Shown: positions 15,394-23,986 of the stretch, piece after piece | Layout: each line of letters starts with the position of its first letter | Numbering within the stretch: the first letter of the stretch is position 1 | Assembly: GCA_964521715.1 (NCBI GenBank) | Contig: CAZFSS010000005.1 | Coordinates: 62,001 to 126,000 of the forward strand | DNA length: 64,000 nt | Source: DAOVRD01 sp964521715 | GTDB taxonomy: Bacteria; Planctomycetota; Brocadiia; SM23-32 | Direction of reading: 5' to 3' | The notes under the pieces: model-generated | The model's input: the letters and a program-made list of their open reading frames with translations, nothing else | Told to the model about the DNA's origin: nothing | Databases searched by the model: none | Program-made: the position numbers and the translations under genes

Positions 15394-16602
15394 TCAGCGG
15401 ACGAACTCCTGCAGCGTGAAGATAGGCAATAGCATGCCGATGACCACGGTGCCGATCAGGGCCGCCATGACGAAGAGCAACGCGGGCTCGGCCAGGGAGA
15501 CCAGCGTGCGCAGTTGGCGATCCAGTTCCGCCTCGTAGCTGTCCGCAAGCCGAACGAGCTCCTTGTCCAGACGCCCCGCCTCCTCGCCCACTGCCACCAT
15601 CTCGACGACCGAAGCCGGGAAGAGCTGGGGACTAGCCGTCAGGCCCTGGGCCAGGGGGCTGCCGCCTTGCACCGCCTCGACGGCCCGGGTCACGGTGTCG
15701 GCCAGCGTCTGGTTGCCGATGGCTTGCTTGGCCGCCTGCAGGGCGGTCACCAGCGGCACGCCCGCACCGAGCAGCGTGCCCAGCATCCGGCAGAAGCGCA
15801 CGAGTGCGAACCGTGCAACCACCCGCCCCACGGCGGGAGAGCGCAGGACCGCTCGCTCGACGAAGCGCCGTCCCCGCTCGCTTGCCAGCGCGCGGCGGAC
15901 CGCCACGGCCGCCAGCACCACGCCGACCAGCGCGACGGGCCAGTGCCTGGCCGCCAGGTCGCTTGTGGCCACAATCGCACGCGTCAGCCAAGGAAGCGAC
16001 CCGCCGAACTCGGCAAAGACCGCCGCGAAGCGCGGGATGAAGTAGGTGAGCAGAAACGTCATGACCGAGATGGCCAGGGTCGCCAGCACGGCGGGGTAGA
16101 TCAGGGCGGCGGTCACCCTCCCCTTCAGATCGCGCTCCCGCTGGCGGAAGTCGGCGATTTGCGACAGGACCGTATCCAGAAACCCTCCCGTCTCTCCCGC
16201 CCTTACCATGGCGACGTAGACGGGCGGGAACGACCGGGGATACTGGGCGAGCGCGCCGGCCAGGGGCATGCCTCCCACCACGTCCTCGCGCACGGCCGTC
16301 CACCGGCGCTGCGCGGAGGGCCGAGACGCTTCCTGGCTGAGGATGTACAGCGCCCGGCTGAGGGGCACGCCGGCCGCGAGCAGGTTCGCCAGCTCGCGGG
16401 TGAAGGCATCCACGCTCGCCCTCGGCACCCGGGTGCCGCCAAGCGACAGGCCGCCGGAGGACTGGCCGGCTTCCTCAACGGAAACGGGGTACAGAGACTG
16501 CTGGGAGAGCCGCTGCACCGCAGCGGCGCGGCTGTCGGCGATCAGGTTTCCTGCCATCTCGCGTCCTGCCGGGTCCACGGCCCTGTACTCGAACTTCGCC
16601 AT
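15394..16602 (-). CDS. gspF: Type II secretion inner-membrane platform protein GspF
   Basis: 402 residues, the normal GspF length. It begins MAKFEYRAVDPAGREMAGN and contains two repeats of the cytoplasmic T2SSF domain, each followed by membrane helices, including PAVLATLAISVMTFLLTYF and ALLFVMAALIGTVVIGMLL. Motifs such as AGVPLSRAL and GAGVPLVTALQ mark the two repeats. GspF is the polytopic platform core contacting GspE and GspL. The ATG overlaps the gspE stop by one base (TGATG). Confidence 0.95.
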   Translation of the reverse strand: MAKFEYRAVDPAGREMAGNLIADSRAAAVQRLSQQSLYPVSVEEAGQSSGGLSLGGTRVPRASVDAFTRELANLLAAGVPLSRALYILSQEASRPSAQRRWTAVREDVVGGMPLAGALAQYPRSFPPVYVAMVRAGETGGFLDTVLSQIADFRQRERDLKGRVTAALIYPAVLATLAISVMTFLLTYFIPRFAAVFAEFGGSLPWLTRAIVATSDLAARHWPVALVGVVLAAVAVRRALASERGRRFVERAVLRSPAVGRVVARFALVRFCRMLGTLLGAGVPLVTALQAAKQAIGNQTLADTVTRAVEAVQGGSPLAQGLTASPQLFPASVVEMVAVGEEAGRLDKELVRLADSYEAELDRQLRTLVSLAEPALLFVMAALIGTVVIGMLLPIFTLQEFVR

Positions 16603-18335
16603 CAGGTGCCGCTCCGCGCGTCTTTGGGGGCTGCGATGCCGTTCAGGCGTTCATCCTTGGTGGCGCGAAGCACTTCCGCGACTGTGGTGTGGCCGGCCAG
16701 CACGTGACGCCAGCCGTCCTGCCGCAGGCTGTCCATCCCATCGGCGGCGGCCTGGCGGCGTATTTCGCCGGACGAAGCCGCGCGCAGGATGAGGTTCCGG
16801 ACGGGCTCCGTAACCGACATCATCTCGAAGATCCCCGTGCGGCCCCGATAGCCCGTTCCCTGACACTCCCGACATCCCGCTCCCTGCCGAAGCCGCTCCG
16901 GCGGCCCACCGGGCAGCTCGGCCCGCAGCACGGCCGCCTCTGCCTGAGAAGGCACATAGCTTTGGCCGCACGAGGGGCAGATGAGGCGGACCAGGCGCTG
17001 GGCCAGCACGGCTTCCAGGGACGACGCGACCAGGTAGGGCTCCACGCCCATGTCCACCAGGCGCGTGGTGGCGCCGGGGGCGTCGTTGGTGTGCAGGGTG
17101 GAGAAAACCAGATGGCCCGTCAGCGATGCCTGCACGGCGATCTCGGCCGTCTCCACGTCTCGTATCTCTCCGACCAGGATTACGTCCGGGTCATGCCGCA
17201 GGATGGAGCGAAGGCCCCGCCCGAAGGTGAGCCCCGCCTTCGTGGCGACCTGTATCTGGTTGATGCCGTAAAGGTGGTATTCGACGGGATCTTCGATGGT
17301 GATGATTTTGCGCCGCACGTCGTTTATGCGCGAAAGGGCGGCGTAGAGCGTCGTCGTCTTTCCGCTGCCCGTGGGCCCGGTCACCAGGACGATCCCGTGC
17401 GGGAGTTCGCAGAGCCTCGCCACCGCGTCCTCGTCCTGCTTCGACATCCCGAGCGCCTCCAGCCCGAGCAGGGCTGCGCTGCGGTCCAGCAGGCGCAGCA
17501 CGACCGCCTCGCCGTGCAGCATCGGGATCACGGACACCCTCACGTCGATCTCGCGCTGTTTGATGCTGAGCTTGATTCGACCGTCCTGGGGCAGGCGCTT
17601 CTCGGCGATGTCGAGCCGGCTGAGGATCTTCAAGCGCGACACGATGGCCGCCTGGAACCGCCTCACCTCGGGGGGGACCTTCGCCTCCTGAAGCACGCCG
17701 TCCACGCGGTAGCGCACGCGAAGCTGGTTCTCGAACGGCTCGAAGTGGACGTCCGTCGCGCGCAGCCCGATGGCCTCGGTCAGCACCTGGTTCACGAAGC
17801 GAATTATGGAGGCGTCCTCGACCCCTTCGCTCAGGTCAAGGGCCTCCTCCGGCTCTCCCAGCACCTGAATGGCCAACTCATCCGAGTCGGACATGAGGGA
17901 CTGCACCGTGTCTGCGCCCACGCCGAGGTATTGCCGCAGGCAACGGGCGATCTCCGCAGTCGACGCCAGGGCCGATTGCAGCTCCCGACCGGTGGCCAGG
18001 CGCAGCTCGTCCATCCCGGACGTCTCGAACAGGCGGCCGCTGGCCACCAGGACGGCCCCGTCGGTCTCCCGGAGGGGCAGCAGGCCGTGCTTGAGCAGCA
18101 GCCGCGCCGGGAACTGGGCGAGCAGGTCCGGGTTGAGCTCGGCCCTGTCCACTTCCACGTAGGAGACGCCGAACTCCTGCGCGAGCCACCTGAGCGCCTC
18201 GGCCTCCGGCAGGCCGCCCGGATCGCTGAGGGCCTGCTCGATGGGGATGCCGTCATCCAGGGCGCATCGCACCTGGGCGCATGCGCTCGCGTCGAGGATG
18301 CCCTGGGCCTGCAACCTGGTGAGGATAGCGTCCAT
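16602..18335 (-). CDS. gspE: Type II secretion ATPase GspE
   Basis: 577 residues from ATG 18335 (MDAILTRLQ). It has an N-terminal MshEN-like domain (residues about 1-145), then the secretion ATPase core with Walker A GPTGSGKTT, an Asp box IITIEDPVEY, Walker B-type ILVGEIRD, and the His box GHLVFSTLHTND. A four-cysteine zinc module (CPSCGQ, then CRECQGTGYRGRTGIFE) is present, as in true GspE and PilB. It powers pseudopilus assembly. It is the first gene of the operon and lies 70 bases after the Spy-like gene; a GC-rich hairpin occupies part of that gap. The frame is open farther upstream, but only MDAILT aligns with family starts. Confidence 0.95.
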   Translation of the reverse strand: MDAILTRLQAQGILDASACAQVRCALDDGIPIEQALSDPGGLPEAEALRWLAQEFGVSYVEVDRAELNPDLLAQFPARLLLKHGLLPLRETDGAVLVASGRLFETSGMDELRLATGRELQSALASTAEIARCLRQYLGVGADTVQSLMSDSDELAIQVLGEPEEALDLSEGVEDASIIRFVNQVLTEAIGLRATDVHFEPFENQLRVRYRVDGVLQEAKVPPEVRRFQAAIVSRLKILSRLDIAEKRLPQDGRIKLSIKQREIDVRVSVIPMLHGEAVVLRLLDRSAALLGLEALGMSKQDEDAVARLCELPHGIVLVTGPTGSGKTTTLYAALSRINDVRRKIITIEDPVEYHLYGINQIQVATKAGLTFGRGLRSILRHDPDVILVGEIRDVETAEIAVQASLTGHLVFSTLHTNDAPGATTRLVDMGVEPYLVASSLEAVLAQRLVRLICPSCGQSYVPSQAEAAVLRAELPGGPPERLRQGAGCRECQGTGYRGRTGIFEMMSVTEPVRNLILRAASSGEIRRQAAADGMDSLRQDGWRHVLAGHTTVAEVLRATKDERLNGIAAPKDARSGT

Positions 18336-18364
18336 ATCCGGGGAGTTGTTTCCTGTTGGAGTCA

Positions 18365-18391
18365 GGGGGCGCCTCGCACGAGCGCGCCCCC
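18365..18391 (-). terminator. GC-rich hairpin between the sigma operon and gspE
   Basis: GGGGGCGC at 18365-18372 pairs with GCGCCCCC at 18384-18391 across an 11-base loop. It lies after the stop of the Spy-like gene and before gspE. No clear T-run follows on the minus strand, so it could be a weak or Rho-assisted terminator, or an attenuator that lowers read-through into the secretion operon. Confidence 0.4.
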
Positions 18392-18405
18392 CGTTGTGGG
18401 CTTTC

Positions 18406-18948
18406 TCAGTCGAGGAAACCCCACATGACCAGTTGCGCTTCCTGACGGAGGTTGAGCACTTCGCGGAGCTGGTCCTGAGCCTTCGCCAGTTCGTCACGTC
18501 CCTTCTCGCGCGCCTCGCGGTAGGCGGTCAGGCCCTCCTTGATCTGGTCGGTCGTGGACGCCTGGTTCCCCAGGACCGTCTGGAGGGCGGTGGCGGCCTT
18601 TTCGACGTCGCTCTGAGGTCCCTGAGGGGCGGCCGCCAGTGCGGGTGCACCCTCGCCTCCCCTGCCCATCCTGCCGCCGCCGAACATGCCCCACATGCCC
18701 ATTCCGCCGCGCACCTGGCGCGACAGGTCCTGCACCTTCTCGAGCCGGGGCCCGATGACGTTCCACTCCTCGTCCGTGGCGCCGAGCGTCTCTTTCATCC
18801 GCTCAGCTATGCGCTGTCGCCACTGCGCGGGGTCGAAAGCACCGCCGCCCATACCGCCGCCGCGCTGCTGCGCCATCGCCACGCCCACACAGAGCGCCGT
18901 TGCCGCCGCGACGGCCACCACACCGCTCACTACCTTCCAGCGCGTCAT
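18406..18948 (-). CDS. Secreted Spy/CpxP-like small periplasmic protein, Gly/Met-rich
   Basis: 180 residues with a signal peptide (MTRWKVVSGVVAVAAATALCVG, cut after AMA). The mature protein has a Gly/Met-rich middle (GGMGMWGMFGGGRMGRGG) and a helical C-terminal half with TTDQIKEGLTAYREAREKG and LREVLNLRQEAQLVMWG. The helical pattern and the gene neighbourhood suggest a Spy/CpxP-type periplasmic stress protein; no catalytic motif is seen. Start chosen at ATG 18948, preceded by GAGGAGG. It is the last gene of the sigma/anti-sigma group, 166 bases after its neighbour. Function is inferred, not shown. Confidence 0.7.
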   Translation of the reverse strand: MTRWKVVSGVVAVAAATALCVGVAMAQQRGGGMGGGAFDPAQWRQRIAERMKETLGATDEEWNVIGPRLEKVQDLSRQVRGGMGMWGMFGGGRMGRGGEGAPALAAAPQGPQSDVEKAATALQTVLGNQASTTDQIKEGLTAYREAREKGRDELAKAQDQLREVLNLRQEAQLVMWGFLD

Positions 18949-19114
18949 GGACCGCCTCCTCACAAGAGAGATGATTCCCCGCGCTTCGGCAGAGCCCCTT
19001 GCCATGCGTCCGCGCGAGCGCCGTTGATATAGTTCCTGCCCGTCCCCGTTTTCTTCCGGCCCTTTCCGAGGAATGCACCGCCGGAACCGCCCACAGGGGG
19101 ACGAATCCGGCGCT

Positions 19115-19768
19115 TCACGGACCGGCCGCGGTGTGCTCCGGGTGCGGCCGTCTGCCGGGCGGACGCGCTTCCGACTCGGACGGGCGCATCCCGGCTCCGG
19201 GCGACCCGCGCCTGCCACGCTCCCGCATCCAGTTCAGCATCTCGTCGTACTTGGCGCGCTGTTCAGGCGTCAGGATCTCCTTGGTGCGCGCGACCGCCTG
19301 CTCAAGATTCGCCTGCGCCTCCGCTGCCAGCCCTGCCACCTTGCGCTCGTACTCGGCCAGGATCTGATCGTATTGGGGCTTCTGCTCCTCGGTCAGGAGG
19401 GCACCGACGGCCTGCCGCTCGGCGGCTCTTGCCTCATCATCCAGCGCCGCCCGCCTGCGCTCGTGCTCAGCCAGGATCTGATCGTATTGGAGCTCCTGCT
19501 CCTCAGTCAGGAGGGCACGGACGGCCTGTTCCCGCTCCTCTCTGAGCGCTCCCCAGCCCTCGCCGGACGGGGGGCGCAGCTCCGACCAGATGGCGCGCAT
19601 CTGCTGCTCCTGCTCGGGCGTCAGATCCAGCTCCCTGGCCAGCCAGGACCGCGGCCCGCCAGGCCTGTGGCTGCTCCGGTGGCCACGCTCCAGCAGGCAG
19701 CCCAGCGCCACGCCCGCCGCGAAGGTCAGCACAAGCGAAAGGGTCAGCAGCAGTCTGGCTTTCTTCAC
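19115..19768 (-). CDS. Spy/CpxP-family periplasmic heavy-metal-resistance-like protein
   Basis: 217 residues with an N-terminal membrane or signal segment (ARLLLTLSLVLTFAAGVALG) and a long all-helical region built from LTxxQ-type units: LDLTPEQEQQMRAIW, LLTEEQELQYDQILAEHERR, LLTEEQKPQYDQILAEYERK and ILTPEQRAKYDEMLNWM. The middle two are near-copies about 50 residues apart. This is the Spy/CpxP/CnrX-like pattern of periplasmic chaperones or metal sensors. It overlaps the anti-sigma gene by ATGA, which points to a role in the same envelope-stress circuit, perhaps as the signal sensor. Confidence 0.8.
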   Translation of the reverse strand: MKKARLLLTLSLVLTFAAGVALGCLLERGHRSSHRPGGPRSWLARELDLTPEQEQQMRAIWSELRPPSGEGWGALREEREQAVRALLTEEQELQYDQILAEHERRRAALDDEARAAERQAVGALLTEEQKPQYDQILAEYERKVAGLAAEAQANLEQAVARTKEILTPEQRAKYDEMLNWMRERGRRGSPGAGMRPSESEARPPGRRPHPEHTAAGP

Positions 19769-20220
19769 TCTCCGTTCTCCCCAGACAGGCCATCGGCCAT
19801 CCAGAGGACGAGGGAATTCCCCGAGTCAGCGCGCGCCAGCTCCGCGTCGGGCGTCACCGCAGCCCTCTCCCACCCCGCAGGCGGGCTCGCATCGGCGATC
19901 CCGGAGGGTTGCACATAGTGCAGCCAGAACGCGCACGCGACCAGCACCATCGCGGCGGCCAGGGCCACCGGCCGGCATATGCGGGTGATCACGCGATCGC
20001 CCGCACGGCTCACGCTCTCGTGCAGCCGCTGAAGGGCTGCGTCCGGCATCTCGGCAGCCTGCAGGTCCGTCAGCAGGTGCGTGAGCGCCCGCAGGCGCTC
20101 CAGCTCTCGGGAGCAGTCCGGGCACCGGGCCAGGTGCTCGGCCACCTCCCGACGCTCGGACGGCGCCAGCTCACCGTCATGGTAACGCATCACTCGGTTG
20201 CGGAACTCGCAGCCATTCAT
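19765..20220 (-). CDS. Zinc-finger anti-sigma factor
   Basis: 151 residues. The N-terminal anti-sigma domain has the zinc motif HLARCPDC (His29, Cys33, Cys36) plus upstream Cys4 and His14. One membrane helix follows (ALAAAMVLVACAFWLHYV, about 86-104), then a short periplasmic tail. Such proteins hold their cognate ECF sigma factor at the membrane until a signal releases it. It lies 31 bases downstream of the ECF sigma gene and overlaps the Spy/CpxP-like gene by four bases. Confidence 0.88.
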   Translation of the reverse strand: MNGCEFRNRVMRYHDGELAPSERREVAEHLARCPDCSRELERLRALTHLLTDLQAAEMPDAALQRLHESVSRAGDRVITRICRPVALAAAMVLVACAFWLHYVQPSGIADASPPAGWERAAVTPDAELARADSGNSLVLWMADGLSGENGE

Positions 20221-20251
20221 GTCCTGTCTTCTCCGCCTGTAGTTCCCCTTC

Positions 20252-20818
20252 TCAGGGAAGGTACTCGCCCAGCGCCTCTCTGAGTGCCTGGCGCGCCCGA
20301 TAGAGCCGGGACTCGACAGTCCCGATCGGAATGCCGAGGGCCTCCGCCATCTCGCCGTATGACATCCCCTCGAACTCCCGCAGGACGACTACCTCGCGGT
20401 GCTCGGGGCTGAGCTGCCGCAGCGCAAGGCGCACGTCGAGGCGCCTGTTCGCGTCGTCGGAATGCGAGGCGCCGGTGCTGGCCTGGGGCAGCGGCACGGT
20501 CTTCCTAAGGAAACGGCGGCGGTGGAATCGCGCCGCCTGCCGAAGCAGAATCCGGCTCAGCCAGGTCCGCACCGTCGAGCGGCCCTCGAACCTTCCCATG
20601 TGCTCGAAGGCACCCACGAAGGTCTCCTGGAGGACGTCCTCGGCGTCAACGGCACTGCCCACAAGCCTGGAGGCCAACCGGAAGAGCCCGTCCGCATGGC
20701 GGTCAATCAACTCGTGGAACGCGTCCTGGTCGCCCCTTCGGGCGTCGTCCAGGAGCTCTTCGTCCGTTGTGGTCAGACGCGGCTCCTTCGCGTCGTTGGC
20801 CTTGCGCTGCTCCGACAT
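20252..20818 (-). CDS. ECF (RpoE-like) RNA polymerase sigma factor
   Basis: 188 residues with sigma region 2 (DAFHELIDRHADGLFRLASR, DAEDVLQETFVGAFEHM, STVRTWLSRIL) and region 4 with its helix-turn-helix (LSPEHREVVVLREFEGMSY, GIPIGTVESRLYRARQAL). There is no C-terminal extension. It heads a group sigma - anti-sigma - two Spy/CpxP-like proteins and lies about 2.5 kb upstream of gspE on the same strand, so it may influence the secretion operon too. The promoter it recognises was not identified. Confidence 0.93.
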   Translation of the reverse strand: MSEQRKANDAKEPRLTTTDEELLDDARRGDQDAFHELIDRHADGLFRLASRLVGSAVDAEDVLQETFVGAFEHMGRFEGRSTVRTWLSRILLRQAARFHRRRFLRKTVPLPQASTGASHSDDANRRLDVRLALRQLSPEHREVVVLREFEGMSYGEMAEALGIPIGTVESRLYRARQALREALGEYLP

Positions 20819-20946
20819 TCCTATAGTTCCGCTGGAGGTCGATTATCTTCCATCGCGGTGAGCGCAGTCAGTGCGAAGGCGCGGGCAGGGAACCCCGCGG
20901 GCGCCCCTGCGAACGCGGGCAAGGGGGACCCCGCCCCGCGGGCGGC

Positions 20947-22779
20947 TCAGTCGACCCGGCCGGCAGACCCGACCTCGCCGTCACCCTGAGCCCCGATGGT
21001 CTGAAGCTCCCACAGCGCCGCGAAGCGCCCCTCGCGGGCCAGCAGTTCGGCCTGACTTCCCTGCTCGACAAGGCGGCCGCCCTCCAACACCACGATCCGG
21101 TCCGCGATGTTGGTCGTCGAGAGGCGGTGGGCGATCAGAATCGTGGTGCGCCCCTCGGCCGCCGCTTCCAGCGCCTCCTGGATGGCCCTCTCGGTGATGG
21201 TGTCGACCGAGGAAGTGGCCTCGTCGAGTATCAGAATGGGGGGGTCCTTCAACAGGGCGCGGGCGATCGAGATGCGCTGCTTCTCCCCGACCGACAGCTT
21301 GACGCCCCGCTCACCCACGACGCTCTGGTAGCCGTTCGGCAGCTCGGCAATGAACTCGGCCGCCCGCGCCTGCGCGGCGGCCTGGTGCACCTCCTGCTCG
21401 GTGCAGTCGGGACGGCCGTACGCGATGTTCTCGTAGACGGTCGTGTTGAACAGGAAGGGCTCCTGGAGCACCATCCCGATGTGGCTCCTGAGCGCGCGGG
21501 GCTCGTACTGGCGCACGTCCACGCCGTCAATCAGTATCTGGCCTTTCTGCACGTCGTAGAAGCGGCAGATCAGGTCCACCATGGTCGTCTTGCCCACGCC
21601 GCTCGGGCCGACCAGGGCGACGGCCTCGCCGGACTCGATCGTCAGGGTGATGTCGTCAAGGACGGTCTCCACCTCGTAGCCGAAGCTGACGTGGCGAAGC
21701 TCGATCCGCCCGTCGAGCTTCTCGGGCTTGATGGCGTCCTCGGGGACCTCGAGTTCGGGGATCTCATCGAGGAACTCGAAGATCCGATCCGCCGCCGCCA
21801 GTGAGCGGGGCAGGGCGTTGCCGACCTGGCGGGCGAGCCGCTCGATCGGCCTGTAGAAGGTGCTCAGGTACATGACGAACGCCATGAACTCTCCCGGTGT
21901 GAGGGTCCCGCCGATGACCTGTGAGCCGCCGAACAGGAACACGATGAGCGTGCCCGCGCCCGTGAGAACGTCCATGAGCGGCTCGAAGATCGACGACCGC
22001 AGGGCCACCTTCATGAAGGCATTGTAGTAGTCGCCGGTCCTGCCCTCGAAGCCGGCCGTCTCCTCGGCCTCGCGGGCGAACGACTTGACGACGCGCACCC
22101 CCGAGAGGCGCTCCTGCACGAAAGTGTTGAGGTCGGCGACCTTCTGCCTGAAGGTGCCGAACAGCCCGTGGAATTGGCGGCTGAAGAAGATCACCGTTGC
22201 CAGGATGAAGGGCATGGGGATCAGCGTGAGCGCCGCGAGCCGCTTGTTCATGACGAACAGTATGGCGGCCACGCCCGCCAGCGAGAGGATGGAACTGATG
22301 ATGCTCTCGACCGAGTTGACCAGCATGAACTCCACCGCCTCGGAGTCGTTGACGACCCGTGACATGGTCTCCCCGGTCGGATGGTCCTCGAAGAACCGGA
22401 TGGACAGGTCCTGAAGGTGGGAGTAGAGGTCGTTGCGAATCGCGCGCACGATGCGCTGTCCGAGCATCTGGCTCAGGTAGCTGTGCACAGACATCGCAAG
22501 GGCCGCCACGGCCATTGAGGCCGCAAAGGCGCCCACTATCAGGGCGTGCAACCTGTAGTCGCGGCTCGGCCACGCATCGTCGATGAGTATCTTCAGCAGG
22601 TAGGGCCGCACCAGGCCCATGCCCACCATGATTCCATTCAGCGCCAGGACGCCCGCCATCATGCCCCACCACCGGCGGATGTAGCTCAGCAGGCGGCCGG
22701 ATGACTTGAGCATCTCCCACGTGCTCTTCGTGGGGCCCTCTTCGTCATGCCCCATGTGCCGCCAGTAGAAGCCTCTCAT
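20947..22779 (-). CDS. MsbA-type ABC exporter, permease fused to ATP-binding domain
   Basis: 610 residues. Six membrane helices (residues about 35-330) precede an ATP-binding domain with Walker A GPSGVGKTT, Q-loop GMVLQEPFLFN, signature LSVGEKQRIS, Walker B ILILDEATSS and a His switch in LIAHRLSTT. This is the half-transporter layout of MsbA/LmrA lipid and multidrug exporters, which work as dimers. The signature reads LSVGE instead of LSGGQ. The promoter carries the inverted repeat shared with the other exporter locus (22802-22819), so it is probably repressed until an inducer binds a TetR-type regulator. The broken MATE gene lies immediately upstream on the same strand. Confidence 0.92.
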   Translation of the reverse strand: MRGFYWRHMGHDEEGPTKSTWEMLKSSGRLLSYIRRWWGMMAGVLALNGIMVGMGLVRPYLLKILIDDAWPSRDYRLHALIVGAFAASMAVAALAMSVHSYLSQMLGQRIVRAIRNDLYSHLQDLSIRFFEDHPTGETMSRVVNDSEAVEFMLVNSVESIISSILSLAGVAAILFVMNKRLAALTLIPMPFILATVIFFSRQFHGLFGTFRQKVADLNTFVQERLSGVRVVKSFAREAEETAGFEGRTGDYYNAFMKVALRSSIFEPLMDVLTGAGTLIVFLFGGSQVIGGTLTPGEFMAFVMYLSTFYRPIERLARQVGNALPRSLAAADRIFEFLDEIPELEVPEDAIKPEKLDGRIELRHVSFGYEVETVLDDITLTIESGEAVALVGPSGVGKTTMVDLICRFYDVQKGQILIDGVDVRQYEPRALRSHIGMVLQEPFLFNTTVYENIAYGRPDCTEQEVHQAAAQARAAEFIAELPNGYQSVVGERGVKLSVGEKQRISIARALLKDPPILILDEATSSVDTITERAIQEALEAAAEGRTTILIAHRLSTTNIADRIVVLEGGRLVEQGSQAELLAREGRFAALWELQTIGAQGDGEVGSAGRVD

Positions 22780-22801
22780 CGTCCTCGCCTTCGCGCGAAT
22801 A

Positions 22802-22819
22802 GAACTGACCAGTCAGTTC
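22802..22819 (-). promoter_or_regulatory. Operator-like inverted repeat, copy 1
   Basis: The sequence GAACTGACCAGTCAGTTC has perfect 8-base arms (GAACTGAC and GTCAGTTC) around a 2-base centre. It ends 23 bases before the ABC exporter start and begins one base after the -10 box of the promoter at 22821-22849. An identical copy sits in the same geometry at 61271-61288. The form fits a TetR-family operator; the regulator gene is not in the window. Confidence 0.8.
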
Positions 22820-22820
22820 C

Positions 22821-22849
22821 ATCGTCCCCCCTTTCGCCGCGCCTGTCAA
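22821..22849 (-). promoter_or_regulatory. Sigma-70-type promoter of the ABC exporter gene
   Basis: On the minus strand TTGACA (22844-22849) is followed by 17 bases and GACGAT (22821-22826, three of six matches to TATAAT). The -35 is perfect; the -10 is weak. The operator-like repeat covers the expected start of transcription. Confidence 0.55.
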
Positions 22850-22958
22850 GCGCAGGCACAGGATCCCGAGCCCGCGGCCGAGAGCCACTCTCAGGGCTCT
22901 GCCGATCGAGCGCGAACGCGTCACCAGGGGCGGGCGGTTCCCGGTCTGCCCGGCCTGC

Positions 22959-23700
22959 TCAAAGGCTCGTCTCGAGCTTGGCTCGGTGGCGGTAGTAACG
23001 CTGCTGCCACATGCCGGAGCGGAAGTAGAAGCCGAACATCCCGGCCTGGGCCATGTCGGAGAGGTTGATGGCAAGCCAGATGCCCGTCGGCCCCATGCCG
23101 ACCGTCCCGGTCAGGAAGTACGCAGCCGAGACGCGCAGGAGCAGCTGCCCAATCCCGGTCATGACGGCCGGAGCGACGGTGTCCGCCGCGCCGCCCACAA
23201 CCCGCCCGAGCACAACGGACACTGCAACGAAGGGAAAAGTCGCCGCCAGGAAGCGCAGATACGCCGCGCCGATGCGGATGACCTCCGGATGGTCAGCGAA
23301 GACGGATATCAACAGCGGCGCCAGGACGATGTAGACCGCGGCGACCGGCACGGCCAGCAGCTCGAAATGCCGGACGATCATCCACCCGGAACCGGTCGCG
23401 CGGTCGGGCTTGCCGGCGCCCATGTTCTGGCCCACCATCACGGCGCCCGCGTTGGCCAGCCCCAAGCCCGGCACCATGACGGCGAAGCGCAGGCGGTTGG
23501 CGATGCCGTAGCCCGCCCACGAAGCACAGGTCGACCAGCGAGAACAGGTCCTGCAGGAGCCCGCTCAACATCATGGGAAACGCAAGCTTCCACAGGCCGG
23601 CGCGCAGGCCCCCATCTGTGAGGCCCGTGGCGAGCTTCCCGGCGCGCGGGACCAGCGATCTGCCGGAGGGGAGCGGGTCCTGGTTCTGATTCGTGGTCAT
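22959..23700 (-). pseudogene. MATE-family efflux protein, internally deleted and frameshifted
   Basis: From ATG 23700 the frame gives a MATE N-terminus up to the first helix (GLWKLAFPMMLSGLLQDL, then SLVDLCFVGG). Near 23515 the similarity moves to another frame, continuing AGYGIANRLRFAVMVPGLG, then AVMVGQNMGAGKPDRA, to a typical MATE C-terminus (GPTGIWLAINLSDMAQA) that ends at 22959. Together only about 240 residues remain of the usual 450 or so. The missing part corresponds to about five or six helices, so first-half helix 1 is joined to the second half at a short GGGC sequence. It is either a genuine deletion between the two homologous MATE halves or an assembly collapse. As written it cannot make a working transporter. 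Confidence 0.8.
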
Positions 23701-23986
23701 GCGAGCAAGCGCCCTGCGCTCGGCGCACCGGGGCGGGCGGGTGCACGCGAAGCCGCCATCCTACGGCCCGTGCGCGGTCGGGGCAAGCGACGCCCTGATG
23801 CCCCGAATGCACGAGATGATGGGCGAAGGCATGCCCATGATGGGCCGCACGGCCCCGATCGCAGCGGACGATGACGGCGTCCACGTCCTGTTCGCCGGAC
23901 ACATCCTGGTGTATACTCGCGACCTCGAGCAGCTTCGCACGAAGAGCCTGCACGGAGGCGACGCCCCGGACAAAGGAGAGCCAGCA

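Noticed and set aside
23460..23540. Programmed frameshift in the MATE gene.
   Set aside because: There is no slippery sequence, and the two frames do not join adjacent parts of the protein; about 200 residues are missing.
23693..23986. Met/His-rich N-terminal extension of the ferric-reductase-like gene (HEMMGEGMPMMG) that looks like a copper-binding segment.
   Set aside because: A strong AAAGGAG site sets the start at 23987, and the extension overlaps the start of the MATE gene region without family similarity.
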